Shown here: positions 38,431 to 47,211 of the stretch, in pieces
Position numbering within the stretch: the stretch's first letter is position 1
How the letters are laid out: the number at the start of each line of letters is the position of its first letter
From: Candidatus Rhodoferax bjergmarkensis
Lineage (GTDB): Bacteria > Pseudomonadota > Gammaproteobacteria > Burkholderiales > Burkholderiaceae_C
Assembly (NCBI GenBank): GCA_016708345.1
Contig: JADJFX010000016.1
Span: 88,124 to 152,123 of the forward strand
Length of the DNA stretch: 64,000 nucleotides
Reading direction: 5' to 3'
Made by a program: the position numbers and the translations under genes
Notes under the pieces: generated by a model
Seen by the model: only the letters and a program-made list of their open reading frames with translations
What the model was told of the DNA's origin: nothing
The model's database searches: none

Positions 38431-38988
38431 ATGTTTACCCCTCAACACATCAGCTCGTTCAAAAAAATCGCCGCCCTGGGATTCTTTGCCATGGCCATGA
38501 ACGCACAAGCCTTGGAGTACCCCATAGGGACACCGCAGCAACGCTTTGGCATGGAGATTGGTGCTGTTTACCTGCAGCCCGTGGTGATGGAGCCCGAGGG
38601 CATGATGCGCAAAGCCGAAGAGTCAGACATTCATATAGAAGCCGACATCAAAGCATTGGCAGGCAACCCCAATGGCTTCGAGGAGGGGGCCTGGGTGCCC
38701 TATCTGGTGGTGAAGTTTGAAGTCACCAAGACTGGCACCACGCAAAAAGTGACGGGCGAATTTATGCCCATGGTGGCCAACGACGGCCCGCACTACGGTG
38801 ACAACATCAAGCTCTTCGGCCCTGGCAAGTACCACGTCAAGTACACCATCTTGCCGCCGTCCGACAACAAGCACGCTCATTTTGGACGGCACACAGACCG
38901 CCTCACCGGCGTGCGCCCTTGGTTTAAACCATTTGATGTGGAGTACGACTTCACGTATGTCGGCATTGGCAAAAAGGGTGGGTATTGA
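38431..38988 (+). CDS. Periplasmic iron-binding protein, P19/FtrA/Tp34 family
   Basis: 185 residues with a signal peptide (cleavage after MNAQA, about residue 27). The mature domain has the P19/Tp34 signatures LEYPIGTPQQRFGMEIGAVY, ESDIHIEADIKAL, and the metal-ligand area MVANDGPHYGDNI and NKHAHFGRHTDR, rich in His and Met. Relatives bind iron or copper and feed the FTR1-type permease in ferrous-iron uptake (Bordetella FtrABCD). It opens an operon with the porin (3-base gap) and the FtrD-like ferredoxin and lies behind two Fur boxes. Confidence 0.9.
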   Translation: MFTPQHISSFKKIAALGFFAMAMNAQALEYPIGTPQQRFGMEIGAVYLQPVVMEPEGMMRKAEESDIHIEADIKALAGNPNGFEEGAWVPYLVVKFEVTKTGTTQKVTGEFMPMVANDGPHYGDNIKLFGPGKYHVKYTILPPSDNKHAHFGRHTDRLTGVRPWFKPFDVEYDFTYVGIGKKGGY

Positions 38989-38991
38989 GCC

Positions 38992-40503
38992 ATGGCCTGC
39001 CCTGTACCCCTGAAATCGGCAGCGTTTGCCATCTTGGTGAGCTTGGGTTCAGTCAATAGCGCCGGTGCGGCGACCAACGCGGAGTTGGCCAAACTGCTGG
39101 AGCAACTCGCTGCGCGCGTGCAAAGCCTGGAGCAAGCCAACACCGACTTGCAACGCCAGCTGGCCGCCAGTCGATTGGCGGCGCCCACCCTGCAAGCGCC
39201 CACTGCTGCAGCTGTGGAGAAGCGTTTGTCAGCGCTGGAGCAGCAGCAAATCGAGCTGGCCAAAAGCCTGGAGACCGACACCCTCAGCGAGACCGAACCG
39301 GGCTTGAGCGCCCGGCTCAAGGCGGTGGAGACGCAAGCGCTGGAGCTCAGTGGGCCGGTGAACAAACTCAGGATGTTCGAGGGCATGACGGGCGGCCTGA
39401 GCTTGACCATGGCCGCACAAAAATCGTTTGCACCGGGGGTGACCCAGAGCCAGTTGGGCTACCGGGCTGATGCTTTTGTCAGTTTGCCGCTGGAGTCCAT
39501 CGGTGACCTTGACCAGTTGTTATTTACCCAGTTTCGTTTGGGCCAGGGTGCTGGTTTGACGGGGCTGGGCAGTTACTCAAAACCCAACGCAACCGCGTTT
39601 TCCTTGGCTGGCGGTATGCGCCCTGATGACTCGGTCGCCTTGCTGGCGCAAGCCTGGTACCAAGCCAGCATCCCCTTGCCTTGGGGCGGTTTCAAACCGA
39701 ATTCCAAGCAGACGCTGGAGATCAATGTGGGCAAGATGGACCCCTTTGTGTTCTTTGATCAAAATGCGGTGGCGGGGGACGAATCCAAACAGTTTCTCAA
39801 TTCAGTGTTCGTGCACAACCCCCTGCTTGATGCGGGTGGTGACATCGGTGTGGATGCCAATGGTTTTACGCCGGGCCTGCGCGTGGCGCTGCTGGACGCG
39901 TCGGACAAGTTGCAGAACTGGCGCTTGTCGCTGGGCGTATTCGGCGCTGGGGCACAAGGTGCCAACTACCAGCGCAGTCTGGGCACCCCCATGCTCATGC
40001 TGCAAGCCGAAACCGCGAAGCGCTGGATGGGCGGGCTGCCGGGCAATTACCGGGCCTATGCCTGGAGCAATCCGCAGGCGGTGCATTTTGACCCCGCAGC
40101 TACTGCGCCTGAGCGGCACACCGGCTGGGGTGTGTCGATGGACCAGCGCGTGGGCGATGGCATAACCTTGTTTGCACGCTATGGGCAGCAATCAGATGGC
40201 CATGTCACATTTGACCGCGCGCTGACCCTGGGTTTTGACGCCAACGGCTCTTACTGGAGCCGGGGTGGCGATAGCCTGGGGTTGGCCATGGGCTGGCTGC
40301 GCACCAGTGACGCGTACCGCGACTTCACGCTGCCAACCACCGCCATCAACGGGACCGAGCGCGTGGCGGAGCTGTACTACCGCTTTCGGGTAGGCAAGCA
40401 GTTTGAACTTTCGCCCAGTTTGCAGTTCATAGGCAATCCGGGTGGTGACCCCAATGCGCCGGGCGTGCGCATTGTGGGCTTGCGCTCCCAGTTCAATTTT
40501 TAA
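38992..40503 (+). CDS. OprB-like outer-membrane porin with N-terminal coiled coil
   Basis: 503 residues: a signal peptide (about 1-26), a heptad-rich helical segment (about 28-125, AKLLEQLAARVQSLEQANTD...), then a beta-barrel domain resembling carbohydrate-selective porins of the OprB type, with LQNWRLSLGVFG and a barrel ending in phenylalanine (LRSQFNF). The coiled coil could trimerise or contact peptidoglycan. Its position between an iron-binding protein and an FtrD-like protein suggests it admits iron or an iron chelate; this is inference. Confidence 0.78.
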   Translation: MACPVPLKSAAFAILVSLGSVNSAGAATNAELAKLLEQLAARVQSLEQANTDLQRQLAASRLAAPTLQAPTAAAVEKRLSALEQQQIELAKSLETDTLSETEPGLSARLKAVETQALELSGPVNKLRMFEGMTGGLSLTMAAQKSFAPGVTQSQLGYRADAFVSLPLESIGDLDQLLFTQFRLGQGAGLTGLGSYSKPNATAFSLAGGMRPDDSVALLAQAWYQASIPLPWGGFKPNSKQTLEINVGKMDPFVFFDQNAVAGDESKQFLNSVFVHNPLLDAGGDIGVDANGFTPGLRVALLDASDKLQNWRLSLGVFGAGAQGANYQRSLGTPMLMLQAETAKRWMGGLPGNYRAYAWSNPQAVHFDPAATAPERHTGWGVSMDQRVGDGITLFARYGQQSDGHVTFDRALTLGFDANGSYWSRGGDSLGLAMGWLRTSDAYRDFTLPTTAINGTERVAELYYRFRVGKQFELSPSLQFIGNPGGDPNAPGVRIVGLRSQFNF

Positions 40504-40516
40504 GGAATCGACACCG

Positions 40517-41920
40517 ATGCTGGTGCCCAAGTCCCCGCCTGGTGGTGATGACGCCCCAAAGGTTTTGCCCCCAAGTGCTTTGGCACGCGTGGGCCTGGCC
40601 ATGCGCCGCCATCAGCGCGTCATCATGGCCCTGCAGTGGGTGGTGGTGGTTTTTTATGCCGCACTCCTGATCGTTCCGGCGCTCATGCCCTTGCCGCCAG
40701 AAGACGCGCGCATCGCAGACAACCTGCGGCTGTTTGCACAGTTCCTTTTCTGGGGTATCTGGTGGCCCTTTGTCATGCTCGGCACCATGCTGCTGGGGCG
40801 CGTGTGGTGCGGTGTGTTTTGCCCGGAAGGCGCTTTGACTGAACTGGCCAGCCGTCATGGGCTGGGGCGACCGATTCCGCGCTGGCTGCGCTGGAGCGGC
40901 TGGCCGTTTGTGGCCTTTGTCTGCACCACTGTTTACGGCCAGCTGGTCAGCGTTTATGAGTATCCGCAGGCGGCCTTGCTGGTGCTGGGGGGCTCCACGG
41001 TGGCTGCTGTGGCGGTGGGGCTGGTGTATGGCCGGGGCAGCCGCGTCTGGTGCCGCTACCTGTGTCCGGCCAACGGTGTGTTTGGACTGCTGGCCAAAAT
41101 AGCGCCGCTGCATTTTCGGGTTGATGAGCAAGCCTGGAAGCAAGGCAGGCACCGGGGGCATGCCGTGAACTGCGCCCCGCTGATCAACATTGCCCACATG
41201 AAAAGTGCATCGGCCTGCCACGCCTGTGGCCGCTGCAGCGGCCAGCACAACGCGGTGGCGCTGAGTTGGCGTTCACCGGCGCGCGAAATTCTAGGCACAC
41301 CGCCCCGGCAGGTCAGGACCGAGGAAGCGTTGACCCTGATCTTTGGCGTGCTTGGCATTGCCACCGCGGCCTTCACCTGGTCCGCCAGTGTGCGCCTGGT
41401 GCAGATCAAAACAGCGCTGGCCAACTGGCTGATTGAGCATGACGCGCTGGCCTTGCTGCAGGACAACGCCCCCTGGTGGCTGCTCACGCACTACCCGCAG
41501 GCGCACGATGTGTTCACCTGGCTCGATGGGCTGTGCATTCTGGCCTACATCCTGGGCGGCGGTGGTGTGCTGGGGCTGGCCGTGTGGTCAGGCGTCTGGC
41601 TGGCGGCCCGGGTGCTGGCCGACCCGGCCGTGTCGTGGCAGAAACTGTCGATGGCCTTGGTTCCGCTGGCCGGTGTGGGTGTGTTCCTGGGGCTGTCAAT
41701 GCTGACGCTGGGCCACCTCAAGGCCGAGGGCTTTGCGCTGGGCTGGGTGCCCGCCTTGCGCGCAGTTCTTTTGGCGCTGGGCGCGGGCTTCTCCGCATAC
41801 CTGATGCTGCGCATGAGCCTGCTGCGCTGGTCGTGGCGCACTGTGGCGGGTTTGGCTGTGGCACTGCTGCCTTGGGGCCTGATGGTGCGGATCTGGCTGT
41901 CGGTACTGTTCGGGTGGTGA
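40517..41920 (+). CDS. FtrD/NapH-like polytopic 4Fe-4S protein
   Basis: 467 residues with about ten membrane segments. Two CxxxCP motifs, RVWCGVFCPEGAL (near residue 98) and RVWCRYLCPANGVFG (near 178), are typical of NapH/NosR/FtrD-type electron-transfer proteins. A further cluster-binding set is SACHACGRCSGQHN. Such proteins are thought to pass electrons during periplasmic ferrous-iron handling. An AAGGA Shine-Dalgarno at 40502-40506 precedes the ATG. The FtrB-like cupredoxin and FTR1-type permease expected in this pathway are not in the operon. Confidence 0.85.
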   Translation: MLVPKSPPGGDDAPKVLPPSALARVGLAMRRHQRVIMALQWVVVVFYAALLIVPALMPLPPEDARIADNLRLFAQFLFWGIWWPFVMLGTMLLGRVWCGVFCPEGALTELASRHGLGRPIPRWLRWSGWPFVAFVCTTVYGQLVSVYEYPQAALLVLGGSTVAAVAVGLVYGRGSRVWCRYLCPANGVFGLLAKIAPLHFRVDEQAWKQGRHRGHAVNCAPLINIAHMKSASACHACGRCSGQHNAVALSWRSPAREILGTPPRQVRTEEALTLIFGVLGIATAAFTWSASVRLVQIKTALANWLIEHDALALLQDNAPWWLLTHYPQAHDVFTWLDGLCILAYILGGGGVLGLAVWSGVWLAARVLADPAVSWQKLSMALVPLAGVGVFLGLSMLTLGHLKAEGFALGWVPALRAVLLALGAGFSAYLMLRMSLLRWSWRTVAGLAVALLPWGLMVRIWLSVLFGW

Positions 41921-41947
41921 GTGCGGCGTTTTTTCACAATAAAAAGT

Positions 41948-41994
41948 GGCATTTGCGCATATTCCACCTGCGCTGATAGCTATAAATTTAATAG
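41948..41994 (+). repeat. Dispersed palindromic element upstream of the adenine deaminase gene
   Basis: GGCATTTGCGCATATTCC...CTGCGCTGATAGCTATAAATTTAATAG, with the shared order TTGCGCA arm, loop, TGCGC arm, AGCTAT and A/T tail. Confidence 0.65.
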
Positions 41995-42110
41995 TATTCT
42001 GGCACCCGCTCCAGCAACTCCTGCGCCAGTGCGTCCGCTTGGGTACTGCAGTAAACTGATTTCTGCATCCTTTAACCCAACCCACAAACCAAACGCTTGG
42101 AGAACAACGC

Positions 42111-43151
42111 ATGCTCAGAGTCAAACCCGTTTCTGCCGAACGCCTGCCCGAGCTGCTGCGCTGCATGCCCAAGGCCGAGTTGCACATTCACATTGAAGGC
42201 TCGCTTGAGCCTGAGCTGATGTTTGCGCTGGGCCAGCGCAACAACATCACCATGGCCTACCCCGACGTCGAAACCCTGCGTGGTGCCTATGTGTTTGACA
42301 ACCTGCAGGACTTTCTGGACATCTACCATGCCGGCACCCAGGTGCTGCGCACCGAGCAGGATTTTTATGACATGGCGCATGCCTACCTGGCGCGCGCGGC
42401 GGCTGACAACGTGGTGCATGCCGAGATTTTTTTCGACACCCAAACCCACACCGGCCACGGCGTGAGCCCCGAGGTGGTCATTGCGGGCCTGCACCGCGCC
42501 TGCCTTGACGCCCGCGCAGCGTTCGGGATGACCGCCACGCTGATTTTGTGTTTCTTGCGCCACCTGAGTGAAGAGGATGCGTTTGAATGCCTGGAGCAGG
42601 CCATGCCCCACCTGGACAAGCTGGTTGGCCTGGGTCTGGCGTCCAGCGAAGTCGGCCACCCACCCGAAAAATTTGCCCGCGTGTTTGCCCGTGGCCGCGA
42701 GCTGGGCCTGCATCTGGTGGCCCACGCGGGCGAGGAGGGGCCGCCCGCCTACATCTGGAGTGCGCTGGATGTTTTGAAGGTGGAGCGCATAGACCACGGC
42801 GTGCAGGCCCTCAAAGACCCGGCGCTGATGGCGCGGCTGGCCCAAGAGCGCATCCCGCTCACGGTGTGCCCGCTGTCCAACGTCAAACTGCGGGTGTTCC
42901 CCACGCTGGCCGCGCACAACCTGGGGCAAATGCTGGATGCAGGCCTTGTGGCCACCGTCAACTCCGACGACCCGGCCTATTTTGGCGGCTATATCAATGA
43001 GAACTTCACCCAGACCTTCGCCGCACTGGGCCTCACAGCCCAACACGCCTACCAACTGGCGCGCAACAGTTTTGAGGCCAGTTTTCTGGACGACACCCTC
43101 AAGCGCCAGCACATTGACCGCTTGCGCGCCACATTTGAAACCTTTGTGTAA
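42111..43151 (+). CDS. Adenine deaminase (adenosine deaminase-like fold, ADE type)
   Basis: 346 residues of the metal-dependent adenosine/adenine deaminase family. Zinc ligands: KAELHIHIEGSLEPE (HxH), LVAHAGEEGPP, and VNSDDPAYFGG. The substrate-specificity block reads GLASSEVGHPPEKF, the form seen in adenine deaminases, where adenosine deaminases have a GDE-containing block. It would convert adenine to hypoxanthine in purine salvage. GGAGAA precedes the ATG. With guaD downstream it marks a purine-base deamination locus. Confidence 0.9.
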   Translation: MLRVKPVSAERLPELLRCMPKAELHIHIEGSLEPELMFALGQRNNITMAYPDVETLRGAYVFDNLQDFLDIYHAGTQVLRTEQDFYDMAHAYLARAAADNVVHAEIFFDTQTHTGHGVSPEVVIAGLHRACLDARAAFGMTATLILCFLRHLSEEDAFECLEQAMPHLDKLVGLGLASSEVGHPPEKFARVFARGRELGLHLVAHAGEEGPPAYIWSALDVLKVERIDHGVQALKDPALMARLAQERIPLTVCPLSNVKLRVFPTLAAHNLGQMLDAGLVATVNSDDPAYFGGYINENFTQTFAALGLTAQHAYQLARNSFEASFLDDTLKRQHIDRLRATFETFV

Positions 43152-43257
43152 CTCGTTGCAGCCGGTTGCGCCGTGTCCCGGCAAGTCTTGAAATAGGTGG
43201 TAATGCCCCGTTTTATTGACGATACACCGACCTGGCTGAGTGCTTAGACTTCGAATC

Positions 43258-44850
43258 ATGGCTACCACTGCATCCACCAAGCCGACCAACAAAGCGACCG
43301 TCACCAATTTCTACAAGGTGTTGACCTTTGCACCACCCACCGACATCCAGTTGACGGTGGAAGCGGCACGTGTGGATTCCGGTGCCACCACGCTCGGGGA
43401 GACGCTCAAGGCCATTTATGACTCGCCATCATTCAGCCAAGGGCCGGCCCGTGATGTGGCGCGTCTGTTTTTTTTGACGTTTGACCGTGCGCCCGATGCC
43501 ACTTTGTTTGCCCTTGTGATGGATGCCTTGCGCGCCGGCATGTCATTTGAAGAGGTTTGCAAGGTGGCCTTGACCTTGCCCGGTTTGCCCCTGAGCAATG
43601 ATGGCTGGCCCCAATCGCTGGACTTCATGAACGCCATTTTGTTGCGTTTGTTTGGCCCGAACTACAACCCGGATTGGGCGACCGAATTCGCGCTGGGCCT
43701 GGACAACGGAACCTATACCCGGCATCAGCTGCTGGCGGTGGCGTCGCACTTTGACAGCGTTGCGGTGGCCCCCGGGTCAGCGATCGAAACCTCTTTGCTC
43801 TACCTGGCCGGGGCCAGCCGCGAGGCGACCAGTTATGAAATCGCGCATGCCAGTGACACCACACCGGGTCGCATCATTGAAGCCCTGGCAGCTGGGGGCT
43901 TGTCCGCCACGGGCGGCTATGCGGCGCTGACTCGCACGGGCAATGAGCTGACCCTGTCGAGCGATTTGGCCTCGGACCTGGTATGGGACCTGTCCACCAT
44001 GACCTTCAAGCTCGGTGGCACCACGGCATTCAAGATGTTTTTCAGCGAGGATGAAGGCTTGTCCGGCTCGGTGGCTGCCTTTTCGCGCGCGTTGGCCACT
44101 GGCACCACCAGTCTGGATGCGAGTGAGGCCATTGGCAAGGGCAAAGTCACATTCACCGGCAGCAATGAAGCACCCAATGTCTTCAAGGCCCCGGCGGCCG
44201 GCTCCACTGCCAAAGGCGGCGCAGAAGCAGACACCTTGATTGGCGGCGCAGGCAACGATGTATTTACCGCGACCGGCGGCCAGGACATGATGACCGGCGG
44301 GCTGGGCGACGACACATTTATTCTGGGTGCCAGCAATGTGTACCAAGACCGGGCCAAACCGGCGGTAACCACCATCACAGATTTTGGCAGCGGCAAGGAT
44401 GTGCTCGATTTCAGCCGCCTGCTGAACAAATCCGTCGATATTTCGGCCTTGGTAGCGGTCATGGCCACCCGAGTCCCCAGCGCGGCAGGCGTCACCCCGG
44501 TCGTTCTTCCGATACCTGCCACCAATGGATTGGTGACTTTGATTGAAAACAACGGGGCATGGGTTGAAGGGGCGGGGGCGGATGTCGTGTCGCGCTCTGC
44601 CACCGAGGCCGATGTGGCGGCGCTTTTTGGCACTGGCAAGCTGTTTTCCGCACCCACACAGGTCACCAAATCAGTGGTCATCACAGCCGACACCCGCAAC
44701 AGCGCCGATGTGTGGCTGATTCTCAACAACACGGGGGTCACCGCCATCACCGACGGAACAAGCGGCCCGCAAGAGGTCATCCAGATCGCCCACCTGGAGG
44801 GCTCCTGGAATGTCACGCTGGTGGGAACCATTCCGGTGCTGCTGAGCTGA
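43258..44850 (+). CDS. DUF4214/RTX calcium-binding secreted protein
   Basis: 530 residues with no Sec signal peptide. The N-terminal ~170 residues match the DUF4214 pattern (ARLFFLTFDRAPDATLFALV...DFMNAILLRLFG). In the middle, a short RTX nonapeptide block reads GGAEADTLIGGAGNDVFTATGG-QDMMTGGLGDDTFIL (residues about 320-355), which binds calcium and marks type I secretion substrates. The C-terminal half resembles other large surface RTX/DUF4214 proteins. No type I export genes are nearby. It interrupts the adenine and guanine deaminase genes. Confidence 0.82.
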   Translation: MATTASTKPTNKATVTNFYKVLTFAPPTDIQLTVEAARVDSGATTLGETLKAIYDSPSFSQGPARDVARLFFLTFDRAPDATLFALVMDALRAGMSFEEVCKVALTLPGLPLSNDGWPQSLDFMNAILLRLFGPNYNPDWATEFALGLDNGTYTRHQLLAVASHFDSVAVAPGSAIETSLLYLAGASREATSYEIAHASDTTPGRIIEALAAGGLSATGGYAALTRTGNELTLSSDLASDLVWDLSTMTFKLGGTTAFKMFFSEDEGLSGSVAAFSRALATGTTSLDASEAIGKGKVTFTGSNEAPNVFKAPAAGSTAKGGAEADTLIGGAGNDVFTATGGQDMMTGGLGDDTFILGASNVYQDRAKPAVTTITDFGSGKDVLDFSRLLNKSVDISALVAVMATRVPSAAGVTPVVLPIPATNGLVTLIENNGAWVEGAGADVVSRSATEADVAALFGTGKLFSAPTQVTKSVVITADTRNSADVWLILNNTGVTAITDGTSGPQEVIQIAHLEGSWNVTLVGTIPVLLS

Positions 44851-44892
44851 ACGCGACCTTGAACACAGGCAAGGTCGAACGAAAGCTTAGGG

Positions 44893-46197
44893 ATGCCGAC
44901 CATGAAAGCCTACCGCGCCGCCATCCTGCGTTTCGCCCCGGACCGCGAGCCTTCCCAATCCGCAGTTTTTGAACAAGACGGTCTGCTGGTGGTCGGGCCA
45001 GATGCCAGGGGTCAGCAGGTGGTGCAGGCCGCAGGGCCGTATGCCGCGGTGAAAGATCAGTACCCCGGCGTACCCGTGCAGCACCTGCCAGGTCGCGTCA
45101 TCGCACCCGGCTTTATCGACCTGCATGTGCATTACCCGCAAACCGATGTGATCGGCTCGCCCGCCCAGGGCTTGCTGCCGTGGCTTCAGAACTACACTTT
45201 TCCAGAAGAAAAACGCTTCTCTGCGCCCGACTACTGTGCGCAAGCAGCTACTTTTTTTATAGCGCAATTGCTGCGCAATGGCGTCACCACAGCCCTGTGT
45301 TTTGCCACTTCACACCCGGCCTCGGTCAACGCCTTGTTTGGCGAGGCCCAGGCCAGGGGCCTGCGCCTGATCACCGGCAAATGCCTGCAAGACCGCCACT
45401 GCCCTGACGGCGTGCGTGACGACACCGAGCAAAGCCTGATCGACACCCTGGCGCTGATCCAGCGCTGGCACGGCCAGGCGCGCTTGGGCTACGCCATCAC
45501 CCCCCGCTTTGCCCCCAGTTGCAGCCCGGCCCAGTTGCGCGGCGCGGGGGAGCTGGCGGCAAGGTTCCCGGATGTGTGGATTCAGTCCCATGTGGCCGAA
45601 AACCTGGACGAAATCCGCTGGGCGCGCGAACTGTTTTCAGCATCAAGAAGCTACCTGGCCACCTATGCCGATTTCGGTTTGCTGCGCAAGCGCGCCATTT
45701 ATGCCCATTGCATTCACCTTGACGACGCGGACCGCGCCCTGATGCGCGCCAGCACCGCAGCAGCGGCGGTGTGCCCCACCAGCAACCTGTTTCTGGGCAG
45801 TGGCTTTTTTGACTTTGCGGGAGCCGATCGCATGGGGATGAATTACGCCCTGGCCAGCGATGTGGGCGCTGGCACCAGCTTCAGCCCGTTTCACACCATG
45901 CTGGCGGCGTACTACACAGGGCGCGAAGGTCAAACCAAACCGGGCGTGAGCCTGTCGCCCCAGGCGCTTTGGTGGCAGCACACGGCGGGCGCGGCGCGGG
46001 CGCTGGGGCTGGAAGGTGTGGTTGGCAACCTGCAGCTGGGCTGCGAGGCCGATTTTGTGGTGCTCAACCCCCAGGCGACGGACTTGCTGGCACGGCGCAC
46101 CGCCCGCGCCGCCAGCCTGGACGAGCTGCTGTTTGCCCTGATCGTGCTGGGCGATGACCGGGTGATAGAGAAAGCCGTGATTTCTCAAGCCTTTTAG
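44893..46197 (+). CDS. guaD: Guanine deaminase
   Basis: 434 residues of the amidohydrolase superfamily converting guanine to xanthine. Ligands: APGFIDLHVHYPQTDVIGS (HxH), IQSHVAENLDEI, YAHCIHLDDAD and ALASDVGAGTSFS (final Asp). It ends with a typical guanine deaminase C terminus. An unusual low-complexity stretch CAQAATFFIAQLL (near residue 116) is encoded by a sequence that matches the dispersed palindromic element, as though the element had been accepted into the reading frame. Confidence 0.95.
   Translation: MPTMKAYRAAILRFAPDREPSQSAVFEQDGLLVVGPDARGQQVVQAAGPYAAVKDQYPGVPVQHLPGRVIAPGFIDLHVHYPQTDVIGSPAQGLLPWLQNYTFPEEKRFSAPDYCAQAATFFIAQLLRNGVTTALCFATSHPASVNALFGEAQARGLRLITGKCLQDRHCPDGVRDDTEQSLIDTLALIQRWHGQARLGYAITPRFAPSCSPAQLRGAGELAARFPDVWIQSHVAENLDEIRWARELFSASRSYLATYADFGLLRKRAIYAHCIHLDDADRALMRASTAAAAVCPTSNLFLGSGFFDFAGADRMGMNYALASDVGAGTSFSPFHTMLAAYYTGREGQTKPGVSLSPQALWWQHTAGAARALGLEGVVGNLQLGCEADFVVLNPQATDLLARRTARAASLDELLFALIVLGDDRVIEKAVISQAF
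45237..45266 (+). repeat. Dispersed-element-like sequence inside guaD
   Basis: TGCGCAAGCAGCTACTTTTTTTATAGCGC: the right arm and A/T tail of the element, in frame inside guaD, encoding CAQAATFFIA. Confidence 0.6.
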
Positions 46198-46243
46198 GCC
46201 GTTTGCGCACGTCAATACTGCGCAAGCAGCTATCAAAATAGGA
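46197..46243 (+). repeat. Dispersed palindromic element after guaD
   Basis: GGCCGTTTGCGCACGTCA...TACTGCGCAAGCAGCTATCAAAATAGGAG; a near-complete copy starting at the guaD stop codon. Confidence 0.7.
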
Positions 46244-46468
46244 GTAAATGCAAGGCTTTTCAGCACGGCATCAAGCCCGGCAAGCTCATCAGCCATGTTG
46301 CATGGAGGTGTGTTTTGCCACGCAGACCGGGCCCTTTGTTCGTGAAAAACCGCCCCATGGCGTCTGCCATACTGGGGTACGTACCGAAAAGCATTGTTTT
46401 GAAAAAATCGGTCGTTCAGGGTGAAAAGTGCTGGGTGCAGTCAGCAAATATGGACGAATGGAGCGCAG

Positions 46469-47188
46469 ATGAAAGTTGGGTTTGTTCAAAGTGGTGCCAT
46501 CGGGGACATCGTGATCGCCTTGCCGGCGGCCAAATGGTATGTGGACCGTGGCTACGATGTGTTTTGGCCGATTGACCACCGTTACGTCAGTTTTTTCCAG
46601 CGTGCAGCACCCTATGTCAATTTTTTGACCGTTCCGCCAGGCGTGAGCGCCTACGATTGGCATTTGGGTGTGCCCAAACAACTGCTGGCGGACTTGCAGG
46701 TCAAGGACATTTTCACCATGTACCTGCGGCTGGAGTCAGGCAGTGGCAAATTCGAATTCGGACAACCGCTTTTTTTGCCCGAAGCCTTGAAATTTGACGA
46801 ATACAAATACGCCATTGCCAACGTTCCATTTTCAGAAAAATGGAATTTGGTGATTCACCGGGATCCGCAGGGTGAGGCCAAAGTGCTCGAAGCCATTCAG
46901 GCGCACCTGCCGTACACCTTGGTGCACCAGGCACCCGCAGGCAGTATGCGCGACATCGTTGTGAACATGGGCGCAGAGCTGGTGGGCCGGGCAGTCCATG
47001 TGCAAAACCTGACCGACAGCCCTTTTGACTGGATTGCCGCCTTTGAGCAAGCGTCTTTGCTTGCGGTTGAGGACTCGGTCCATGCCAATGTCATCGAGCA
47101 GCTCAACCTGATGGTGCCCAAACATTTGTTTCTGCGTTCACCGTGCAGCCATTGCCCGGTTTTCAAAAATGGCTGGAAATTCAGATAA
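46469..47188 (+). CDS. GT9-like (heptosyltransferase-type) glycosyltransferase-fold protein
   Basis: 239 residues. The N terminus MKVGFVQSGAIGDIVIALPAAKWYVDRG matches the Rossmann opening and GDxxxALP loop of ADP-heptose:LPS heptosyltransferase-like (GT-B) proteins. The C-terminal half has the matching helix FDWIAAFEQASLLAVEDSVHANVIEQLNL, corresponding to the sugar-nucleotide site. It is shorter than true heptosyltransferases (about 320-350), so the donor domain is reduced. GGAG at 46460-46463 precedes the ATG. Acceptor unknown. Confidence 0.65.
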   Translation: MKVGFVQSGAIGDIVIALPAAKWYVDRGYDVFWPIDHRYVSFFQRAAPYVNFLTVPPGVSAYDWHLGVPKQLLADLQVKDIFTMYLRLESGSGKFEFGQPLFLPEALKFDEYKYAIANVPFSEKWNLVIHRDPQGEAKVLEAIQAHLPYTLVHQAPAGSMRDIVVNMGAELVGRAVHVQNLTDSPFDWIAAFEQASLLAVEDSVHANVIEQLNLMVPKHLFLRSPCSHCPVFKNGWKFR

Positions 47189-47211
47189 CAGGGCACAGCC
47201 TCGCAGCCGGG

